A DNA stretch of 38,802 nucleotides, taken from NCBI GenBank assembly GCA_017555745.1, contig JAFZFU010000080.1, positions 1-38,802 of the forward strand, in the 5' to 3' direction. Made by a program: the position numbers and the translations under genes. The DNA is from Bacteroidales bacterium. GTDB taxonomy: Bacteria; Bacteroidota; Bacteroidia; Bacteroidales; P3. How positions within the stretch are numbered: the first letter of the stretch is position 1; each line of letters begins with the position of its first letter. Shown piece after piece: positions 33,603 through 38,802 of the stretch. Under the pieces are notes generated by a model. That model was not told where the DNA came from, did not search any database, and saw only the letters and a list, made by a program, of their open reading frames with translations.

Positions 33603-36089
33603 ATGACACAGAAGACGGAACGCATAACGTATTTTGTAGAAGTTGTATTACCATTACATCTTCCGGAATATTATACCTATCGCGTTCCGTTTGAATATAA
33701 CGACTATGTGGCAGTGGGACAACGTGTAGTGGTACAATTTGGCCAAAAAAGATTGTATTCTGCACTCATACGTCGTATTCATACCCAAGTGCCGGGCTAT
33801 CAAACCAAGTATATTCTTTCCATTCTCGATGATGAGCCTATTGTAACTGAAATGCAGTTTAAGTTTTGGGAATGGATGGCAGACTATTATATGTGTTATG
33901 TGGGCGATATTATGGCTGTGGCTTTGCCGTCGGCGTTTAGACTTGCAAGCGAATCCACCATAGCCGTACACCCCGATTTTGCCGGTGAATATGATAGTCT
34001 TGCAGCAGCCGAAATGAAGGTGTTGGAGGCTCTGATGAACAAAAGTGTGCTCTCGATTACCGAAATAATTACCATAACGGGCTATCAAAAGATTTTTCCT
34101 CTACTGAAGACTATGATAGAAAAGAAAATAATAGTGATGGAGGAGGAAATTAAGCAGCGATATATGCCCAAGAAAGAAAAGTATATTTGGTTGAGTGATA
34201 CTTATAAGGAAAACGAAACAGCCGTAAAAGAACTCTTCGACAGATTGGAGAAAAAGACTGCCACACAGAAGCAACTGATGGTTATGTTGTCTTTTTTTCA
34301 GTTGTCGGAATTTGGCAAAAATGCCGTACTCAAAAAACAACTTAGTCAACGTAACGACTTGTCGTCTTCGGCTTTACAAACTCTGATTCGTACGGGTGTG
34401 TTGGTGGAAGAAGAACGGGCCGAAAGTCGCCTTATCGACGCACAAGCCACCCATGATGCCGATGATATACAGTTCAGCGAACAGCAACAACAAGCCTTCA
34501 GTACGTTTACTCACCCCGATGCCAAAAGTGTTACATTATTGCATGGCGTAACTTCGAGCGGCAAAACCGAGGTGTATATAAAGCTGATAAACGAAGCTGT
34601 AAAAGAGGGTAAGCAAGTATTGTATCTTTTGCCCGAAATAGCTCTTACATCGCAAGTTATAAATCGTTTGCGCCGTTATTTTGGCGATAAAGTGGGAGTG
34701 TATCATTCTCGTTTTTCTACCAACGAGCGTGCCGAAGTGTGGCAAAAAACCATCATGGCCGACAACGGAGGTTATCAGATATTGTTGGGTGCACGCTCGG
34801 CAGTGTTCTTGCCTTTCCAAAAATTGGGACTAGTGGTGGTAGACGAGGAACACGATAGTTCTTATAAACAATACGAGCCGGCACCTCGTTACAATGGTCG
34901 CGACTCTGCCATATATTTGGCACATCTTTTTGGGGCCAAAACCATATTGGGTTCGGCCACTCCATCGCTCGAATCGTACTACAATGCTCAAAATGGCAAG
35001 TATGGTTTAGCCACTATGGATAAGCGATATGGAGGCTTGCTGATGCCCGAGATATTATGTGTGGATATGAAGGAAGCGTCGCGGCAAAAGGAGGTACAGG
35101 TACATTACAGCAAATTTCTGCTCGACCATATTCAAGAGGCTCTTGATAACAAAGAACAAGTAATATTGTTTCAAAACAGACGAGGTTTTTCGTTGCGTCT
35201 CGAATGTGAAGCCTGCAATTGGGTGCCTCAGTGTAAACATTGCGATGTGTCTTTGGTGTATCACAAGCAAAGTAATAGTTTGAGATGTCATTATTGCGGA
35301 TACTCTATTCCTATACCGGCCGAATGTCCTGCCTGTCATTCAACAAGTTTAAAAATGAAGGGCTTCGGAACAGAAAAGATAGAAGAGGATTTGGCTATAT
35401 TTTTCCCAAATGCACGCATAGCACGTATGGATTTGGATTCGACTACACAAAAGAAACGATATATCGAAATACTTACAGATTTCGAAGATCGTAATATCGA
35501 TATACTTGTGGGTACGCAGATGATTACTAAGGGCTTGGATTTCGACAATGTGAGTGTAGTTGGTATTCTCAGTGCCGACAATATGATTTCGTTTCCCGAT
35601 TTTAGGTCGTTTGAGCGTAGTTTTCAACAGATGACACAGGTAAGTGGTCGTGCTGGTAGGCATGGGCGTAGGGGTAAGGTGATTATACAAACCTACAATC
35701 CCTATCATCAGGTAATACGTGATGTAATAGACAACAACTATTTTTCGATGTATAAGAGTCAGATAACTGAACGAAGAGTGTTTCGCTATCCTCCGTTTTA
35801 CAAACTGATACGCATTACTATCAGACATAAAGACGAGCATGTGGTAAACGAAGCTGCCGACTTTTTGGCTGCCAATCTTCGACAAGTGTTTGGCAACAGA
35901 GTATTGGGCCCAGAATATCCTTCGGTGTCGAGAATACGTAACCTATATTTGAAAAATATACAGATTCGTTTCGAAAAAAGCGAAGCCATAGCACAAGCCA
36001 AAAAGATTATCATTGATATCAGCAACAGTATTTGCAACCAAAAACAGTATTCCAAATTGTCTATAATCCACGATGCTGACCCTGTCTAA
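33603..36089 (+). CDS. priA: Primosomal protein N' (replication restart helicase)
   Basis: PriA binds stalled forks and reloads the replicative helicase. The 828-residue product has the N-terminal DNA-binding domain (LPEYYTYRVPFEYNDYVAVG), the helicase core with P-loop GVTSSGKT (315-322) and Walker B DEEHD (414-418), the zinc-binding insertion with paired cysteines (CEACNWVPQCKHC, then CHYCG and CPAC), and the second RecA-like half with LVGTQMITKGLDF and QVSGRAGR. All motifs are intact. A TTG at 33597 lies two codons upstream; ATG at 33603 is preferred. It follows the META lipoprotein gene by 21 bases and is followed by 537 gene-free bases. Confidence 0.95.
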   Translation: MTQKTERITYFVEVVLPLHLPEYYTYRVPFEYNDYVAVGQRVVVQFGQKRLYSALIRRIHTQVPGYQTKYILSILDDEPIVTEMQFKFWEWMADYYMCYVGDIMAVALPSAFRLASESTIAVHPDFAGEYDSLAAAEMKVLEALMNKSVLSITEIITITGYQKIFPLLKTMIEKKIIVMEEEIKQRYMPKKEKYIWLSDTYKENETAVKELFDRLEKKTATQKQLMVMLSFFQLSEFGKNAVLKKQLSQRNDLSSSALQTLIRTGVLVEEERAESRLIDAQATHDADDIQFSEQQQQAFSTFTHPDAKSVTLLHGVTSSGKTEVYIKLINEAVKEGKQVLYLLPEIALTSQVINRLRRYFGDKVGVYHSRFSTNERAEVWQKTIMADNGGYQILLGARSAVFLPFQKLGLVVVDEEHDSSYKQYEPAPRYNGRDSAIYLAHLFGAKTILGSATPSLESYYNAQNGKYGLATMDKRYGGLLMPEILCVDMKEASRQKEVQVHYSKFLLDHIQEALDNKEQVILFQNRRGFSLRLECEACNWVPQCKHCDVSLVYHKQSNSLRCHYCGYSIPIPAECPACHSTSLKMKGFGTEKIEEDLAIFFPNARIARMDLDSTTQKKRYIEILTDFEDRNIDILVGTQMITKGLDFDNVSVVGILSADNMISFPDFRSFERSFQQMTQVSGRAGRHGRRGKVIIQTYNPYHQVIRDVIDNNYFSMYKSQITERRVFRYPPFYKLIRITIRHKDEHVVNEAADFLAANLRQVFGNRVLGPEYPSVSRIRNLYLKNIQIRFEKSEAIAQAKKIIIDISNSICNQKQYSKLSIIHDADPV

Positions 36090-36356
36090 CTTTCTTAGTT
36101 TTAGGACGATTATAGGTGCTTGTGTCAGCTATTTAAGCAGTCGGTGATATTGCTTATAACTATTAATAAATCATTAGTATACGGTATCGTTTAATTGCCT
36201 TCGGTGTATATTTACCATAAAATCGGTAGTATCTTATGTTTATATTATTCGGACCTTTTCAATCTCAGATTTTCTTCTAAAAATGCAGAGATGGGGGATA
36301 AGAGTATACGACCATTTTTGTGTAAAAAAAACTTCTATATATGGGTTTAGTATAAC

Positions 36357-36466
36357 CTGCGAGGCAGTGAATTTTTCATCACGATGTCGTTGCAAAAAGG
36401 TCGGGAGGAAGTTATAAAAACTACGCGAGGAAAATTCAACAACATCGGGAGGTATTTTTGAGGCCT
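36357..36466. repeat. Degenerate tandem repeats with a 22-base period (array 2)
   Basis: Five units start at 36357 (CTGCGAGGCAGTGAAT), 36379 (TCACGATGTCGTTGCA), 36401 (TCGGGAGGAAGTTATA), 36423 (ACGCGAGGAAAATTCA) and 36445 (TCGGGAGGTATTTTTG), each exactly 22 bases apart, with a possible worn sixth at 36467. The core TCG(C/G)GAGG is best kept, then an A/T-rich part. Unit 4 shares CGCGAGGAAAATTC with unit 2 of the array at 24334. No spacers or cas genes are present. Confidence 0.65.
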
Positions 36467-36568
36467 TCGTAGGTGGTGTTTGGTATGGTTGCCGAGATTT
36501 TTTTTGTCGATAATAACTTGTCTCTAAAATACTGGTTTTTATAGGTTCGTTGCAAGATGTTAAATAGA

Positions 36569-36603
36569 AAAGGCGTTAAAGGATTTATGCCTCTAACGCC
36601 TTT
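36569..36603 (-). terminator. Terminator of proS
   Basis: AAAGGCGTTA (36569-36578) and TAACGCCTTT (36594-36603) form a perfect 10-bp stem. On the minus strand the stem is followed by TTCTATTTAAC, a short T-rich tail. It lies 24 bases after the proS stop. It could also stop transcription from priA, although the plus-strand tail has only three T. Confidence 0.8.
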
Positions 36604-36626
36604 GCAGTTATGTATTAAAGTAATGA

Positions 36627-38102
36627 TTAATACGAGCGAGCGAATACCACTCTGCGTTTTGATGGTTTGCCGCTGAAGATACATTTTCCTTCTTCTTCGG
36701 GTGCATCAAAAGGTATGCAGCGTATGGTTGCTTTGGTTTTTTCTTTGATGGCTTCTTCTGTTTCGGGTGTGCCGTCCCAGTGTGCCAATATAAAACCACC
36801 TTCTTCGTCGAGAATTTTGTTAAACTCATCCCAAGTATCGGCTTTGCGTGTGTTACCTTCACGGAAATTCAAAGCTTTGGTGTATAGGTTGTTTTGTATA
36901 TCATCGAGTAAGTTTACTATTTGTGTTTCTATGTCGGCAATAGGGCATATTTCTTTTTGCAAGGTGTCGCGACGAGCCACTTCTACGGTTCCATTTTCGA
37001 TATCGCGAGGACCTATTGCTATACGTACCGGTACGCCTTTAAATTCGTATTCGTTGAATTTCCAACCCGGTTTAAACGAGTCGCGGTCGTCGTATTTTAC
37101 CGATATACCTCTGGCTTCAAGATTGCGTTTTATTTCGTTGGCTTTTTCCGAAATCATAGGTAATTGGTCGGCGTTGCGGTAGATTGGTATTATCACTACT
37201 TGAGTAGGAGCTAACTTAGGAGGCAATACCAAACCATTGTCGTCGGAGTGGGTCATTATCAAAGCGCCCATCAATCGTGTTGATACTCCCCACGATGTAG
37301 CCCATACATATTCTAATTTGTTTTCGTTGCTAAGGAATTTAACATCGAAAGCTTTGGCAAAGTTTTGACCAAGGAAGTGTGATGTTCCGGCTTGTAATGC
37401 TTTGCCGTCTTGCATCATGGCTTCTATACAATAGGTATCCAAAGCACCTGCAAAGCGTTCGTTTGGCGATTTTATACCTTTAAGCACTGGCATTGCCATA
37501 TACTTTTCGGCGAAGTCGGCATATACGTCAAGCATACGCGATGCTTCTTCGATGGCTTCTTCTTTGGTGGCATGGGCGGTGTGGCCTTCTTGCCATAGAA
37601 ATTCGGCAGTACGTAAAAACATGCGAGTACGCATTTCCCAACGTACCACGTTAGCCCATTGGTTGCAAAGTATAGGAAGGTCGCGATATGATTTTATCCA
37701 ATTTTTGTAGGTGTTCCAAATTATAGTTTCGGAAGTGGGGCGTACTATAAGTTCTTCTTCCAATCGAGCATCGGGGTCTACTACTACGCCGCTACCATCG
37801 GGGTCGTTTTTAAGACGATAGTGGGTTACTACCGCACATTCTTTTGCAAAGCCTTCTACGTGTTCTGCTTCGCGACAAAGAAACGATTTGGGAATAAAAA
37901 GCGGAAAATATGCGTTTACGTGACCGGTGTCTTTAAACATTTTGTCCAAAGCATCGCGCATTTTTTCCCATATTGCATATCCGTAAGGTTTTATTACCAT
38001 ACATCCACGTACCGCAGAGTTTTCTGCCAAATCGGCACGCATTACCAATTCATTATACCATTCTGAATAATTTTCCGAACGTGTTACAAAATCTTTTGCC
38101 AT
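36627..38102 (-). CDS. proS: Prolyl-tRNA synthetase, short (eukaryote/archaea-like) class
   Basis: The 491-residue enzyme attaches proline to tRNA-Pro in the cytosol. It has class II motifs: motif 1 region near [16 protein letters not shown], motif 2 with [21 protein letters not shown], and motif 3 in the stretch beginning [16 protein letters not shown]. It lacks the editing insertion of the longer bacterial form and ends in a C-terminal zinc-domain-type tail finishing VVFARSY, as in the archaeal/eukaryotic-type ProS common in Bacteroidetes. The length is normal. Its promoter lies at 38193-38222 and overlaps that of the divergent gene to the right. Confidence 0.95.
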   Translation of the reverse strand: MAKDFVTRSENYSEWYNELVMRADLAENSAVRGCMVIKPYGYAIWEKMRDALDKMFKDTGHVNAYFPLFIPKSFLCREAEHVEGFAKECAVVTHYRLKNDPDGSGVVVDPDARLEEELIVRPTSETIIWNTYKNWIKSYRDLPILCNQWANVVRWEMRTRMFLRTAEFLWQEGHTAHATKEEAIEEASRMLDVYADFAEKYMAMPVLKGIKSPNERFAGALDTYCIEAMMQDGKALQAGTSHFLGQNFAKAFDVKFLSNENKLEYVWATSWGVSTRLMGALIMTHSDDNGLVLPPKLAPTQVVIIPIYRNADQLPMISEKANEIKRNLEARGISVKYDDRDSFKPGWKFNEYEFKGVPVRIAIGPRDIENGTVEVARRDTLQKEICPIADIETQIVNLLDDIQNNLYTKALNFREGNTRKADTWDEFNKILDEEGGFILAHWDGTPETEEAIKEKTKATIRCIPFDAPEEEGKCIFSGKPSKRRVVFARSY

Positions 38103-38166
38103 TATTAAAATCTATTAATCTATCCAATAATATCGTTATTTAAGCGTTTATGTCAGAAATTTTTCG

Positions 38167-38174
38167 TACTTTTG
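38167..38174 (+). promoter_or_regulatory. -7 box for the Tyr/Trp-rich secreted protein
   Basis: TACTTTTG fits TAnnTTTG. It would start transcription near 38181, about 64 bases before the ATG at 38245. The -33 region is weak (TTTA at 38147-38150, a shorter spacer than usual). Confidence 0.5.
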
Positions 38175-38192
38175 CCGAAAGATTTCAGATTG

Positions 38193-38222
38193 CAAAGATA
38201 CTAAAATAAATAGAAATACAAA
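38193..38222 (-). promoter_or_regulatory. proS promoter
   Basis: On the minus strand TTTG (38222-38219), 18 bases, then TATCTTTG (38200-38193) nearly match the Bacteroidetes consensus. Transcription would begin near 38186, giving an 83-base leader. Confidence 0.65.
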
Positions 38223-38244
38223 CATAAAAAGAAAGGGGCTTATC

Positions 38245-38802
38245 ATGAAAAATGGGCTAACTACATTAATAACCAATGCTATAATATTTGTAATGTTTTT
38301 TTCTTTTTCGGGAAAAACAGCGTTGGCACAGATAGAAAATTATGACGAAATTTACTATTCGCCGTCAAAAAATGAGGTAGTTGTCGAAAAATATAACCCT
38401 ATCGGGCTATACAGAGACACTAATGTGAAAGATGTTCCGGAAGAGGTAATTTTGGAACTTGAAGGTACTCCTTTGAGAGATGAAACCAAAAGTGCAGCCA
38501 ATACCAAAGTAACAGTCGTTTTCGACGAATCGGATTATTACGATTATTCTTACACTGCACGTATTCGCCGTTTCGATAATCCCGTAATCGGCATAAGTTA
38601 CTACGACGATTATTACACAAATATGTATTGGTATACCTACAATCCAAATTATTGGGGAGTAAGTATATATTTGGGATATAGTTGGTGGTATCCTTCTTGG
38701 TCGTATTATCGTCCTTACTACTACAATTATTGGGGATATTACGATCCGTTCTGGAATCCTTATTGGAGCCCTTACTACTATGGTTATTATCATAATCACC
38801 AC
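38245..38802 (+). CDS. Secreted tyrosine/tryptophan-rich protein, 3' end outside the window
   Basis: An open frame from the ATG at 38245 runs 186 codons to the window edge without a stop. Residues 1-29 form a signal peptide (SGKTALAQ). A segment with YYSPSKNEVVVEKYNP follows, then SDYYDYSYTARIRRFDNP, a motif resembling Bacteroidetes proteins of unknown function that carry a RIRRF element. From residue 98 to 182 about 39 of 85 residues are aromatic (29 Tyr, 8 Trp, 2 Phe), in runs such as YYRPYYYNYWGYYDPFWNP. The acidic and aromatic composition suggests a sticky surface or matrix protein, but that is only a guess. It is divergent from proS. Confidence 0.75.
   Translation, partial: MKNGLTTLITNAIIFVMFFSFSGKTALAQIENYDEIYYSPSKNEVVVEKYNPIGLYRDTNVKDVPEEVILELEGTPLRDETKSAANTKVTVVFDESDYYDYSYTARIRRFDNPVIGISYYDDYYTNMYWYTYNPNYWGVSIYLGYSWWYPSWSYYRPYYYNYWGYYDPFWNPYWSPYYYGYYHNHH

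Larger units (their letters stand above)
36090..36626. other. Gene-free stretch between converging priA and proS
   Basis: No protein gene is seen in these 537 bases. The right half holds the second 22-base-period array (36357-36466) and a terminator stem (36569-36603). The left 260 bases have no recognised feature. Confidence 0.75.

Overview
The window is bacterial chromosome from a member of the Bacteroidetes, most likely the Bacteroidales. The evidence is: low GC; promoter -7 boxes of the TAnnTTTG type in front of several genes; almost no Shine-Dalgarno sequences; the type IX secretion protein PorQ plus a secreted protein with a type IX sorting tail; a fused ribBA; the short class of prolyl-tRNA synthetase; DUF2723 and DUF5117/DUF4953 proteins; and Bacteroidetes-type lipoproteins. 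No rRNA, tRNA, transposase, phage gene or CRISPR array was seen.

Layout. 1-2781 (-): an M16 zinc peptidase interrupted by an in-frame TGA and running off the left edge. 2782-3334: an AT-rich regulatory spacer with a 14-bp inverted repeat, a promoter and a terminator just ahead of porQ. 3335-5212 (+): porQ and a nitrilase/omega-amidase. 5381-10274 (+): a large periplasmic TPR protein and an outer-membrane beta-barrel. 10355-14188 (+): ribBA, a small coiled-coil protein, zapA and rny, with a structured untranslated stretch between zapA and rny. 14257-19088 (+): a lipoprotein metzincin-like protease, lgt and an orphan sensor kinase, closed by a strong terminator. 19555-23937 (-): an operon of a type IX cargo protein, an LptE-like lipoprotein and a GT-C type membrane glycosyltransferase. 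23938-24795: a gene-free stretch rich in repeats. 24796-26213 (+): a short LRR_5-like protein and a DUF1848 protein. 26334-30399 (-): an operon of an EnvC-like M23 protein, an ABC-F ATPase and a D-2-hydroxyacid dehydrogenase. 30937-36089 (+): an SUMF1-domain protein, a TlpA-like thioredoxin lipoprotein, a META-domain lipoprotein and priA. 36627-38102 (-): proS. 38245-38802 (+): the first 186 codons of a secreted tyrosine/tryptophan-rich protein that runs off the right edge.

Much of the content serves the cell envelope: type IX secretion, lipoprotein maturation (lgt) and many lipoprotein clients, LPS export (LptE), protein or glycan decoration (DUF2723), peptidoglycan hydrolase control (EnvC-like), thiol redox and cell division (ZapA). 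Interleaved are housekeeping genes (ribBA, rny, priA, proS).

The least explained content is non-coding. A family of short non-autonomous elements (two near-complete copies with about 17-bp terminal inverted repeats and 4-bp flanking duplications, plus one remnant) lies at 19264-19533, 24022-24216 and 24426-24475. Two separate arrays of degenerate repeats with an exact 22-nt period and a TCGCGAGGAAAATT-like core lie at 24334-24399 and 36357-36466. A foldable RNA candidate lies between zapA and rny. No complete new multi-gene system can be claimed from the sequence alone.
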